Of a stretch of DNA of 64,000 nucleotides, positions 52,706-64,000 are shown one piece after another. How positions within the stretch are numbered: the first letter of the stretch is position 1; the number at the start of each line of letters is the position of its first letter. A program made the position numbers and the translations under genes. The stretch comes from Triparma columacea. Lineage: Eukaryota > Sar > Bolidophyceae > Parmales > Triparmaceae. The stretch spans positions 5,422 through 69,421 of the forward strand of contig BRYA01001474.1 in the NCBI GenBank assembly GCA_030267965.1, given 5' to 3'. Below the pieces are notes generated by a model that was given only the letters and a program-made list of their open reading frames with translations, ran no database searches and had not been told where the DNA came from.

Positions 52706-54474
52706 ATGGCAAAGTCCTTTGATTCTTCGTTGTCTTCTTCTTCGTTGAACCTGATGCAGCTACCCGAAGATGTTATCCAACACATGTTCCTTTTTCTTTC
52801 CCACAACGAAGTGTACGTATTGGCTATTGTGTCTAATCCCATGAAATGTATAGTGTCGAACCACTGTGCAGAGCTAAGAAACATCTACCTCGAACCCAAA
52901 TTGCTAGACACATCGCCCATGTACGAATCCTTGCCGGCTGTGTTCCACCAACTGACAGATGCTGCAGAATTCAATTACATTAGGGAAATCTTGCCAAAAC
53001 TTCCCACCCCTCCCCTTCATTTTGCCTTCACTCGTGATGCCGGGTTCCCGCGATCGCGGCCGACCAGCTCATCGAGCCTGTCGGACGTCGCCTTCCGATC
53101 TCTCCTACTGACCTCATTTCTGACTACTTCCATGCTTTCAACAGTTTTCCCCCAGCACCTCAACGTGCTGCCAGCGATTGGGCCAGCCTTTGAAAATCAT
53201 CAGGTAAGAGTTGGGTGCAGCCTTTCCAAAATTAGCTCGCCGCCAACCCTTTCGCTCATCTTAGACGGCGGCTACGATCTTCTTGGGTTTTATGATGCTC
53301 GGGCTGGGTAGGGAGGCGGCTGCGGTGGCTGGGGGGATGGCAAGGTGAGACAGAGCGAGTAGTGCAGCAACCAGCTCCAAACGTGAATGCCGGCACCAGG
53401 AATTTATTCGCAAGCATCACTGAAACAAGACGACCTGCTTCTCTGATCCTCGCATCAATCCTCCTCCTCCTCCTCTTACAACCGAACCTCCTAACCCCTT
53501 TCGCGCTTCGCTCCGCTTATCGCAGCACTGCGTTTTCGCCTGCTATACCCTCGGCGGCAACCAGTTCGCTGAAGGCCCTCAAGATCCTGAACCTTCTCGT
53601 CGAGGCTGCCGTTTTGCGCCAGATAAAGAGGACAAGGAGAAAGAACGACACGACGGAAATGGCTAAATTGAGGAGGGTCACGAACCAAAAGAGGCTCCTG
53701 TGGTGCGTTTGGGAGGGAGACGTTGACAAAATCAGGAGGTTCATCGAGGGGGGGGAGGTGGAGGTGGGGTGGGAGGAGGAGGGGCCATTTATTCTCGAGG
53801 GTGTTGATTATGCGCTCCCGGTCGAAGAAAGGGGGGGGATAGACGTTGATGCATTTTACATGTCACCCATCATGTTGGATGACTCGGTAGACATGGAAAT
53901 AACAGACGCCGACATGGACTGCTACAATAGTATCCCAGAAGCCGGGTTGGACGATGGGACGAGGAACCAATTGAGGTGAATAATATGAACAGGGCTCCTC
54001 GCATCCTGGCATCGGTCGCTGCACAATTTAACCCTCTTCTCTGTCTTCGCTTTTCTCTTCCTCAGAAATTTCGACGATTCCGCGTTCCCTCCTGAAGCAA
54101 GCAGGATGATTTCACCTGTACTGATGGCTTGCCAGTTTAATCGATACGAAGCTCTCGAATATCTGTTGGCGCGCACCGGCGGTGCCGCAGACGTCAATTC
54201 CAGGGATGCCAACGGGTGGGGTGGGGGGCACTTCACTGTTGTCAACAACTGTGCCGACAGTCTCAAAGTCTTGATAAGGCACCAGTGTAATCTCTCGGTG
54301 GAAAGCCAATCGGGATACACCCCTTACCAAATGTCAGAGAAGCTAAGCATGCAGGGAGGGGAGGTATGGGAGCTCTTGAGGGAGGAGGGGGGAGGGGATT
54401 GGTTCACGAAGCAAGGAGTTGGGGATTTCGTGGGGAGAACCGTCGAGGAAGTGCTCGACAGTCTGAATGCATAG
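52706..54474 (+). CDS. F-box-like protein with a hydrophobic segment and ankyrin repeats
   Basis: Four exons, join(52706..53203,53265..53344,53526..53975,54066..54474), 478 aa; phases 0, 2 and 2 close the frame. Residues about 17-60 resemble an F-box (LMQLPEDVIQHMFLFLSHNEV). The short second exon encodes a hydrophobic Gly/Met/Ala helix (IFLGFMMLGLG). The third exon starts Ser/Ala-rich, then has basic helices and the first ankyrin-like unit (LLWCVWEGDVDKIRRFIEGG), followed by an acidic insert. The fourth exon has further ankyrin repeats (SPVLMACQFNRYEALEYLLA, GGGHFTVVNNCADSLKVLIRH). F-box/ankyrin combinations suggest substrate recognition for an SCF ubiquitin ligase, but the F-box call is moderate. 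The gene diverges from the selenoprotein gene across 263 bp. Confidence 0.75.
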
Positions 54475-54512
54475 TTAATTTGTGCGTGTTGTATGTATGT
54501 ACGACAATTGGC

Positions 54513-55432
54513 TTACTTATTGTGTTTAATTATGATATCTACGGCCTCGGGGCAGTGTTCTCTCCACAATTCAGTGAGATCAGGAGGGACAGGCGCATGA
54601 GCGAGAATGGGGGGACTACCTTCATCGGTCGGGAGGTTAATTCTTTGAAGGTGCAGCCCGATGCGATGAACAGGCAAGCCACGCTCTCGCCACATGCGGT
54701 TGGTCTTGCTGTTCCCGTGGGTAACATCACCTAGAATTGGGGACGACAGAGCTGAGAGGTGCTTTCTAATTTGATGCCAGCGTCCTGTATGGGGTCTGCA
54801 CTCAACGACAACGTTGTCGACACCTGCAGCCAAAACGCGAAAGTCCGTAATCGCATCCCGCAGCGAGCCACGCTCATTCTTAATCGCCCTATCGACTCTG
54901 AACCAGCCGTCGCCAAGGGTTTCCACGTTTTCTATTCCACCCTCCCCTGGGAGTTTGTACTTGGTTTCTTCCCCATTCCCCAGCTTCTTCAGGTAGTCGC
55001 CATTCCCTCTACACCAAGCAAGGTACGTTTTCTGCCCCTCTGATAATCTCCGCTGGAGGTTCGACGTGAAGGAGGAGTTTGTAGTGTCCGTGCAAAGAAG
55101 AACGCAGCCAGAAGTTCCTAAGGGAGGAACGATGGTGTGAGTAAGAGTTGAGTTGCAAGACGGAGCAGACACACTTTTTGCCACCACTGTGCCTGTCGGC
55201 TTTGCCCATTCTCACCTCGATCTATCCTGTGCACAAGATTAACCCTGCCATCAATCTGATCTCTCACGATCTTTAAGAGCGGTACCTCAGGACAGGTGTC
55301 ATACTCAGAAGGGTGACACACAAGTGGAGCTGGCTTGTTAACGATGACATACCTTGAACCTTGCGAGAGGATCTGAACGGGAAACACAGGTGCGTTGATG
55401 ACTAGGAAGAGGAGGGTGATAAAAAGGTACAT
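54513..55432 (-). CDS. RluA/TruC-type RNA pseudouridine synthase
   Basis: Two exons, complement(join(54513..55117,55216..55432)), 273 aa; donor CGAG/GTGAGA, acceptor CTTAG, phase 1. The intron sits right after the catalytic motif, which reads HRIDRGTSGCVLL across the junction, with the Asp that attacks uridine. Other family motifs are YVIVNKPAPLVCHPS and PHTGRWHQIRKHL. The enzyme isomerises uridine to pseudouridine in tRNA or rRNA. The first residues, MYLFITLLFLVINAPVFP, look like a signal peptide or organelle leader, which is odd for a cytosolic enzyme and hints at plastid or mitochondrial RNA as substrate (inference). Its stop lies only 38 bp from the convergent F-box gene's stop. Confidence 0.92.
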
Positions 55433-55797
55433 TCGCTCATACACACTAGAAGTGACACAGGTAGAGAGATAAGGGGATTATGAGAGATCAAATAAAGGGA
55501 AACAGGGTGAGGGTGAGGGTGAAAGAAGAAAGAAGAAAAGAAGAAAGAAGAAAGGGGTTGCCAAATCTTGGCTTCTCTTCTAAACGACATCATCAAGATA
55601 TAGTACAACAACGCTTTGTGAGACTGCATCACCGCGGCTTTCAATTTCGTCTATGGAAAGAATTAGAGGTGCGTCCAAGTAATATTTTTTGGCGACAGAC
55701 TTCGAAACCTGTCGTTCTTCCCTTTCCCAATCTAATCCCTCCTCTCCACGCAGACCCAAATCGGTGCAAACAGAAGCTCAGCTTAACCACAACCACG
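55433..55797. other. Divergent intergenic region
   Basis: 365 bp between the pseudouridine synthase start (minus) and the giant gene (plus). It includes a purine tract AGAAAGAAGAAAAGAAGAAAG near 55526. A frame open through here upstream of 55798 is not in phase with the first coding exon and was not accepted. Confidence 0.4.
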
Positions 55798-56743
55798 ATG
55801 GCTGATACCCGCAATCCTTCCTACAAGTCCACTTCCAAGTGGATTGGCAAGGGGCATGCGGGGTCTCCAACAGCCTCCCAACAGAAAGGGGTTTGCGTCG
55901 GAAAGCTGAAGGGCGAAGGGTTGGACATGGGCCGGAGCGACCGACGCGACAAGTGGATCAAGGAAGGGGAACGTCGGGTGGCCACCGAAGGTGAGGTTGG
56001 CGAGGGGAAACAGGGCAAGATGAAAAGGGGAGGGGGATTGGTTTTGGCGAGTGCTTTTCTAACCGCAATCCGTTCTTCGCATTGCCCCCCCCCTCTCCTC
56101 TATGCACAGCCGCACCCCATTCCTCATTTGCGACGAGCGCCCACGTCAATTTGTTTCCACTACTTGTTGACGTTGACAAGGCTGACGACGCAAACCTTGC
56201 TCAGGGCCATTACGTCGGAGCGGGGGGACAAGGACCGGATATCAGCCGGAGCGGACTACTCGATAAGGGGAAGAAAGTAGGGGTTGGATTGGCAAGAGGG
56301 AACAGGCACGACACATTGCTCTCCGCAATCCAGCAGCGCGATCTAAACTTGAGCCTAGAGAAGGTGCGGATGCAGGACAAATACCCCTCTACCAGTTGCA
56401 TTCCCTCCTCCCAGAAGAACCCTAAACGTCGCCCGTCAACCTCGGTTACCACTTACACCGAGGTAGCGGCATTTACTACACCTCAGGGACCTTCTTTCGA
56501 ATTTACGGTTGAGAGTGCAAGTCAAGACGATCGTTGGATCTACCCCAATAAGTTCTCTCGTAGCAGGATTTGCAGAAAAGTCCAGAAATCCCAGAAATCG
56601 GCACGCGAATCAGCAAAGGTTCGTTCAGACAGCAAACTCAGGGATTCGAATAGGCCAAACTACTATCTAATTTTGGCAGAGGAGGAGGAGGAGGAGGAGG
56701 AGGAGGAGAGTCTGGGAAGCCTCGTCGTGAAGAATAAGAAAAA

Positions 56744-56774
<31 letters not shown>

Positions 56775-59700
56775 AGAAAGCTAGATGGGGGCGCCGCTAG
56801 CAACTTCTCCGCAGCTGCCAGCAACTTCTTCGAAGGATCTTTGAAGGCATCGGGGGGGGAGAGGGAGAGCACGAACATGTCGCATTGCGAGACGGGTACA
56901 GAGAAAGGTGAGAATGGGGGAGGAATGTAGAATTGTGCGTCGCTGCTTTACCTGTTACACGCTCTCCTTACCAACCGCGCCAATACTAACCCTCCAATGT
57001 ATTTCTTTTGCAAATCACGCTCGACACAGATCGTACCAACATCTACCTTATCTTCACACTCTCCATCTTCCTCCTTACCGCGTTCGGAGGGTCGTGGGGG
57101 TACCCTTGGGGCGAAGGAGGTGCAGTGTGTACATTGCTGTCTACACTTGTAGCTTCTGGGAGGGATGACGGTGCTTGCGCAAAGGTCGTCAACACAGCAG
57201 GTGAGGGGAGAAGGGGGGTTGGGGGTGGGGAGAGGGGAGTGGGAGGAAGGGGGGAGGGGAGGAAGAAGGGGTTAACGATGGTGCATTCACGCGTTCTAAT
57301 CATCCTCATGCTAACCTTTGCCATCCTCTTACGCAGCCCTTCAAACTGGGGCAAACAGCTTCACCGTCGTTGACGCTCAACCTTGCCTTGATCAGGACGA
57401 GGATTCTGGAACCGATGCTCGCGTCGGCCCCCGTCTCCCTGAGCATGATAAGGTCAAGGGCTACTACGGCGTGTGCGTCGGGTACACGATTGGAAATCAA
57501 AGCTTCGTCCACGACGATGTTGCTTCAAACCAACTTCTCGCAGAAGAGGTGGCTGATGTCCTGGACTACTCTGGCGAAGTTGGGAACATCGTGCTGAGCA
57601 CTCCTGGGTTCATGCCGACTACTACAAGTTCAAGTAAGAGGACTAAGACCACCAACGCGACCGTCGATTACGCCCAAGGAGACAACGGGAGCTTGATGAC
57701 CTGCAGTTACCCCAAATCCAGTGAAGACGGAATTGGGAGTGAATCAGGGAGGGACTTAGGAGACCCACCGATTGCATCAGGTAAGGGCTTGGTAGGAAGT
57801 CCATATGGGGATGCAAACTAGATTCTAACACCCCTTCGCAGTCATTCCACATCCTAATTTCCTCTTCGCGACAGACACTTCCTCTGAGGTCCACTCCCGC
57901 CTTCCAGTCCAGCGCCACTGGCTTCATGCCCATGTTGACACCTTGGCCTCCGACTACCTCGGGAGCAGAGAAACGGAGGACTGTGCCAACCCCGGAGATC
58001 GTGTCCACATCCACCAACCGCGCGCACCCGAGATCTCAGATAACGCCACTTCCTTCCAGAGGCACTTTGAGGACAATTTCTGTCCGACCCCCTCAAGGAT
58101 GGACAAAATCGTCACCACCCAACGCCTCTTGCTTGAGGCGCTCGTGTTCAACACGCTCATCACGACCGTGAGTGCTGTTACAGTTGAAGCACAAGCAACC
58201 GCCAAGCAACTACCGGATATGGACTACAATATGGAGCTCTTCCTAGTTGCCGTTGATGTCGAAGCCCGCGCATCAGAAGCCTTAAAGACCGTCCCTGCTA
58301 CTATCGATGAGGGAACGAGCGTGTCTTGTTCTGAGACCTGGGAAGGTAAGAGTGGGATGATGGAGAGAGAAACTTACTTATAACCCCCCTTTTCATTTAT
58401 TATTGACACCACGCTGCAAACTGTACTCTAACACATAATCGCAATTGCCAACTCGGACTACGCAGCTCTCGAAGGCAAGGGAGACACTTTGCAGGTGGAT
58501 ATCTTCCCTTCCCCGAGCACGAAGTGCTGGCTCCTTTGCGACGACGACAACATCAAAGCTACTGATGAGGGGCTGAATCTTGGGCTTCTAGGAGGTGAGG
58601 AGGGAGGAGGGGGGAGAAGGAAGGGTTGCCTTTGTAAACCGTCCACATCTACGGCTTTCATTTCCTCACCCGGCTCCTTTGCTCCCCCTCCCCCCCTCCC
58701 CCCCCACCAAGTTGCTGGCGGCGAGGCGCCCCACCTTGAGTTACAGCCAATCCAGATTGCTTCGCCGCCCATCGCAATCGGGATTGTTGTCGATGATCCT
58801 ATTGCGCAACCTGCTTCGACACCCATCCCGACCAGCCTCGTCATCAATGATCCTACTACGCAACCTGCCCTTGGACCCCCTGCGGGAGAAGGTAAGTAAG
58901 AGAGGGTGGTAGAGGAGGACTAGGGGAGGTCGGGCAAAGTGCTACACACTTAGATTCTAACGTCCCAGTCGTAGTCGCCTCGGTCCCGACCAACCCAGAC
59001 TTTGCTCCTCTTGGAGTTAAGGACGCCCCTTTGCAGGAGGATGTGATTCCTTCGGATCTGACGTGCTGGTTCCAGGGTGACAACGTCAAGGCTTCCTCTT
59101 TGGACGCGAGTAGGGTCGTTAAGAAGCTTGTGGCTGCTACGACTAAAGCATTCGCAACGGTTCAAGGTAAGAGGAGGGGGGAGGTACGCTTACGGAGGGG
59201 AGAATTGAGCTGTTATGCAGCAACTGTAGCTAATGCAATGTCTCGCTTCTCCCTGCAATCGCAGCCTCCTTGCCCATCGCCGCCTCGCAGAACCCCTGCA
59301 CCCTCGTCGTCAATGATCCTTCTGCGCAACCTGCACCCGGACCCCCTGCGGGAGAAGGTAAGAGAGAGGGAAGGTTGGCCACGTGCTACAAACTTAGATT
59401 CTAATGCCGTAGTTGTCTCGCTCCTGACCAACCCAGGCAACGCAGCTCTTGGAGTAAGGGGTGTCAATTTGAAGGAGGCTGTCCTTCCCCCCAGCGCGGA
59501 CCAGGGCGGTGACGACAATGTGGAAGCTGCCGGCGGTGAGGGGCCCGACCTTGTGCTGCTGGCAATCCAGGGAGTTCCGACAACCAGCGAGACCAGCGCG
59601 ACGCAAGCCCAAGCTCGCCCCCCAATCGTCGTCGTCAACATTGTTGGGATTGTGACGAAAGGTGAGTCAGAGAGAAAGCAGCGGTTAGATTGCGACGATG

Positions 59701-62700
59701 ATTAACTAAACTAACCGCTTATGCAGTCGTCCTGTCACCCCTCTCCCCAAGCGCAGGCGTTTCAGACCTCACTTCTCTTAAGATTGTCGTCTCCATAAAT
59801 CACGACACAGACCTCTGTAGCAAGCAACGCTGCTATCTGGACGGTAACGCCAACATCTCCTCTTTCAACACGACTTCATTCGCCGACCAACCAACGATGA
59901 CCTCTCCAAGGGGAGGACTTGGAGTCCATAGCGGTGCAGTAGCCACCTCACCAACCCAGAGGACGGGCACTCAAGCTTCCTTAGGGCTCAACGTCCATGG
60001 ATTCATATCAAGGTGGTCGAGGGGTAAATGCTATCTTAACGACGACTGGCGGGACAACTACGATAACACCCATGACACTCGGTTGGGAGAAGATGCTCGT
60101 GGTGCTGGAGACCAGGAGGGCATCATAATCGAAGTTCTGGACGACACCGACAAAGAGGAAGATGCGTGCAGAACGTCGACTACGCGTATGAGCTTGGTCG
60201 CAACATACTTTCTTTTCTGGACCATTGGACTCTTCTCGATTTTCATGGCAGTCGCCCCTTACACCTCAGAGGAGACAAGGGGTGGAGGTAGGAGGGGAAG
60301 AGCATACTCGACAAGGAGGTGGTGCAAGATCATGGTCTTGCTGGTTGCAGTCTTGGAAGTTGGAGGGAGGACGCTAGAAGAGGTCAACGTAAATGACATG
60401 GATGGATTCTTCAATACGGTCAGCAACTACGCAACGACCAACATTGGCAACTCTATCATGAATAACGGCGACACTGCAGTGGTTGCCGTTGGGGTCTACA
60501 AATGCGCAGGGGGGACCTGTGCAAGTAGTTCGAGAATGCTTTATACGGGCGAATTGAGTGGAGAGGTCAAGTGTGTAGAGGACAACGCAAGCTGTGTCAT
60601 TGACGGAGAAAATGAAAGGAGAGTAATGAATGTGAGGGGGACAGGCGGCCTCACACTCACCATCAGGGCTTTTACCTTCCTGCAGGGGGAGATTTCTGTT
60701 GGTGGAGGGATTAGTGTCCTGGCTGATGCCCTCGTTGACATTGAGCTCTGCACCTTCTCCAACTGCAGAGCTACAAGCGCAAGTCTTGGAGGGGGAGCGA
60801 TGTATGTAAGTGGCAGTGAGACTAACATTAACATAATGGGAACAAGCTTCACCGGCAACGTTGCAGATTCAGGGAATGGTAATGATATTTACAGGAACGA
60901 TGGAACCATCACAGTCAGTGAATCATGTCCCTCTCCCTACGATGTCAACACTCCTATTCAAGGTGAGTTGAGAATGATTGTTGCCAAATTAGGTATTAAA
61001 ACTAACTCTTACTCCTGTGCTTATTTCCCTCCCAATCACAGGGTCTGCTTTGGACACATCAGGCACGGTTGCTGGCTCTACCTACTCATACACAGATTGC
61101 CTGGGTGATCCTTGTGTTGCCAGCAGCTCACCCTCTGATGATGGCAGTGATGGGAATTTCTACTGCATCAATGGGGGAGTTGTGAGTGGGGGCTGGACTG
61201 TAGACTTTTCCGTCTGCACCTGCACCTCTTGCAATGTGGGCTTTGGCGGTCCAAACTGTGCTTCCTGTCCAACAGGCTATAGTGGATCACCTCCTGATAA
61301 TTGCTCTCCTGATTCCTGCCAAGGCACTTCTACCTCTACTGATGACGGGTCAGACGGGAACTTCTACTGCATCAATGGGGGGGACATTGGCGGGACTACT
61401 GGCTCCTGCACCTGCACATCATGCAATGCAGGCTTTAGTGGGTCAAACTGCCAGACTGCTGATGCTTGTCAAGCTTCTTCTACCTCCACTGACGATGGGT
61501 CAGATGGGAACTTCTACTGCATCAATGGAGGAAATATTGGGGGAGTCACAGGGTCATGCATGTGCACTTCCTGCAACACTGGCTTCAGTGGTCCAAACTG
61601 TGCTATCTGTGCAACAGGCTATAGTGGATCACCTCCTGATGATTGCTCTCCTGATCCTTGTCTAGCCACATCAAACTCTACTGACGATGGGTCTGACGGT
61701 AACTTCTACTGCATCAATGGGGGGGACATTGGCGGGACTACTGGCTCCTGCACCTGCTCTTCTTGCAACACTGGGTTTGATGGTATTAATTGTCAAAATA
61801 ATCCTGAAAATCAAGTAAGCGACATGAATGTATTGTTCAACATGGTCAGTAATTCCCCATATGCTGAATACACTGGCAACTCCATCATGGAGAATGGTGA
61901 CACTGCGATTCTAGCTGTTGGGCCGTATAAATGCTCAGAGGGGACTTGTGCACAATATGATACCATGCTGGAGACAGCTGACTTGAATGGAGAGGTCAAG
62001 TGTGTGGAGGACAACGCAAGCTGTGTGTTGGATGGAGAGAATGAAAGAAGAGTGATGAGGGTGGAAGGAACTTGGAGTGGAACACTTATTCTCCGAGCTC
62101 TCACCTTCGACAAGGGGTATGCTAATTATGGTGGAGGGATTAACATTATGAGTGGTGCCGAAGTGGACTTGGAGCTCGTAGTTTTCTCCCACAATAGAGC
62201 TACAAGTAGTTTAGGAGGTGGAGCAATTTTTGTTACAGGTAGTGGAATTACTGTCAATATCTTCTCAACAACCTTCAATGGAAACACAGCAGACACAGGA
62301 AATGGTGATGATATTTTCAATGCTGGTGGAGGAACCGTCACCATCCACAATACGTGCCCTTCTCCCTACTCCTCCAACACTCCAATCCAAGGTAAGACAA
62401 GAATGAGGATAGTGTAGTCTGTAGAACCATTCCTAACCCCACAACTCACTTTATGTTACCGCTGCACCAATCCCTATTCCTTGCTCTCTCCTTTCTCAGG
62501 GTCCGCTTTGGACACTTATGGCACCGAAGGGGTCAATCAATACTCATACTCTGGCTGCCTCGGCAATCCCTGTGTTGCCAGTAGCTCCCCCTCTGACAAT
62601 GGCTCCGACGGGAACTTCTACTGCGTTAACGGTGGGGAAATCGGGGGTAGTTGGAACGAGGTTGCCTCATTTTGCACCTGCACTTTGTGTGAAACTGGAT

Positions 62701-64000
62701 ACAGTGGTACACATTGTGAGATAGCTGAGAGTTGCCAAGCAACCTCAGAACCAACAGATGACGGATCAGACGGAAACTTTTACTGCATCAATGGAGGGCA
62801 GGTTGCTGGAATGACTGGGTCTTGTACGTGCACTTCCTGCTATAATGGTGTTGGCGGTCTACACTGTGAAACCTGCGCAGAAGGTTACACTGGTGATGCC
62901 CCCTGGTGTTTCCTTAATTGTGTATCTAGTGCAAATCCTTCTGACGATGGTTCTCTGGAGAGTGATGGGAACTACTACTGCGTAAATGGAGGAACTGTCG
63001 GAGGAATTGCAGGACAATGTACCTGCACTTCTTGCTATGATGGTGTTGGCGGTCCACACTGTGAAACCTGTGCAGAAGGTTACACTGGTGATGCCCCCTG
63101 GTGTTTCCTTAACTGTGTATCTAGTGCAAATCCTTCTGACGATGGTTCTCTGGAGAGTGATGGGAACTTCTACTGCATAAATGGAGGGACAGTTGGTGGT
63201 ATTGCTGGGTCTTGCAGATGCACAGGGTGCAACGAGGGTTTTGAAGGTGCTCACTGTACAATTCCATCAACTTGTCAAGCAACATCTACACCTGGAGATG
63301 GAGGGGAACAGGGATACTTCTACTGCATAAATGGGGGGTCTGCTGGTGGAGCACCTGGGTCCTGCACCTGTACTTGCCCTAAGGATTTTGGTGATCCAAA
63401 CTGCGCCACTCCACTCTGCCCTCCAGGAAAGTACAAAGAAGATGAGCCTACATTCACCTGCACTGTTTGCCCAAGTGGAAAGTTCAACAGCAAGTATGGA
63501 GGTTTATCTGAAGCTGACTGCACTAACTGTGTCCCTTACACAACCTCAAACACTGAGCGAACTAAATGCCTAAGTCTAGGAGGTTATTACATTGTTGAAG
63601 GAGAGGACTGGTTTCAGGCCTTTCCAGTACCTGAGGGGGTCATGGAGCTCCCAGGAGCAACACTTCCAACATTTGAGCTTAAACCTGGGTACTGGCGAAC
63701 AAGTGTCAACTCATCAAACATCGAGACTTGTCTTAATCCTGAACACTGTGTTGGTGGTCCAAATGCCTCCTCATACTGTGCTGAGGGGCACACAGGACCT
63801 CTCTGTGCCACTTGCAAAGAGGGCTACGGAGGTGTAGGTAGAAGTGAAAATCTTTCTTGCAGTAAGTGCTCAGGGAGTACCTCTGGCTACGTAGTCTTGG
63901 GTATTTGCTTAGTCATTTTGGTTCCATCCTTAGCCATTTTCTTCATGTGTTTGAAGAAGAAAGACCCTGAAAGAATGGAAAGAATGGATAGTAGAATAAA
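55798..64000 (+). CDS. Giant modular membrane/surface protein, 13 exons seen, open at the right edge
   Basis: Exons join(55798..55990,56110..56907,57030..57200,57337..57780,57842..58345,58466..58594,58712..58891,58969..59166,59265..59357,59413..59661,59727..60962,61042..62391,62500..>64000), about 2348 residues so far. All 12 introns are phase 1, so every internal exon is symmetric. The N-terminal about 330 residues are basic and acidic low-complexity sequence with a Lys run. Exon 3 has a membrane helix (IYLIFTLSIFLLTAFGG). Exons 4-11 are Cys-containing, with recurring motifs (KCWLLCDDDNIKA, TCWFQGDNVKA; IVVDDP/LVINDP/LVVNDP before PPAGE). Exon 11 has a second hydrophobic stretch, then a 190-residue beta-helix-like unit repeated in exon 12. 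About ten EGF-like modules (DDGSDGNFYCINGG), an ephrin-receptor/GCC2-like Cys region and a membrane helix near 63880 follow. Exon 11 might instead start a second gene (ATG at 60188 or 60332). Confidence 0.75.
60390..62391 (+). repeat. Duplicated 190-residue beta-helix-like module (two copies, 60390-60962 and 61815-62391)
   Basis: Within the giant gene, two stretches of about 570 bp encode the same module. Shared blocks are GNSIM-NGDTA, GEVKCVEDNASCV-DGENERRVM, LGGGA, F-GN-AD-GNG-DI and CPSPY---NTPIQG. The pattern of GGG-A-hydrophobic-V-G and F-GN-A resembles polymorphic-membrane-protein-type beta-helix coils. Each copy ends at a phase-1 donor after PIQ, and the following exon begins GSALDT both times, so exon and downstream EGF unit were duplicated together. 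Confidence 0.85.

Noticed and set aside
57318..59705. Exons 4-10 of the giant gene as independent small genes
   Set aside because: Each lacks a convincing start, ends by reading into a GT-bordered intron, and all join in phase 1.
1..64000. CRISPR arrays, prokaryotic operons, rRNA or tRNA genes
   Set aside because: No regularly spaced short repeats, no Shine-Dalgarno-led gene strings and no recognisable tRNA arms were seen; a tRNA scan would be needed to be certain.

Overview
The window looks like nuclear DNA of a photosynthetic eukaryote with a complex red-lineage plastid. A stramenopile alga, possibly of the bolidophyte/Parmales or diatom neighbourhood, fits best, but that placement is inference. 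The evidence is: short GT-AG introns (about 80-380 bp, pyrimidine tracts often runs of C); compact genes on both strands; a violaxanthin de-epoxidase-like protein; several N-termini made of a signal peptide followed by a transit-like stretch, some with an S/A-F motif; and a Derlin with such a presequence, as in the SELMA translocon of red secondary plastids. No prokaryotic operons, CRISPR arrays, rRNA or tRNA were recognised.

Layout. 1-5.7 kb: the 5' end of an unknown gene, then a secreted GH16 / X8 / X8 / G8 / beta-helix protein. 5.8-18.4 kb: an LRR protein, beta-COP, a presequence-bearing unknown, a Derlin divergent from another presequence-bearing unknown, and a WW-MyTH4-FERM protein without a motor. 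18.7-23.6 kb: a two-cyclase-domain membrane nucleotide cyclase. 24-32 kb: small genes (RING-CH ligase, VDE-like lipocalin, membrane unknowns) mixed with repeats, including a hAT-like MITE. 32.4-43.7 kb: an AAK1-like kinase with DPF/NPF motifs, two-domain glyoxalase I, a four-domain Ca2+ channel, AMMECR1. 43.9-49.5 kb: tandem ankyrin-MYND genes and a GH30 glucosylceramidase-like enzyme (assembly gap in an intron). 49.5-55.4 kb: an AT-rich block, a membrane protein, a peroxiredoxin-like 2 gene with an in-frame TGA that reads as selenocysteine, an F-box/ankyrin protein and a pseudouridine synthase. 55.8-64 kb: a giant modular surface protein, open at the right edge, whose introns are all phase 1.

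The strongest observation is the probable selenoprotein at 51307-52442. An ordinary stop-to-stop ORF search cuts its first exon at the Sec codon. Next are the giant gene made of symmetric phase-1 exons, the cyclase whose C1- and C2-type domains are in the reverse of the animal order, the GH16-X8-G8 fusion, and the repeat nest at 27.9-29.4 kb.

Exon coordinates were derived by hand from splice consensus, reading-frame phase and protein continuity. No alignment or transcript evidence was available, so individual boundaries could be off.
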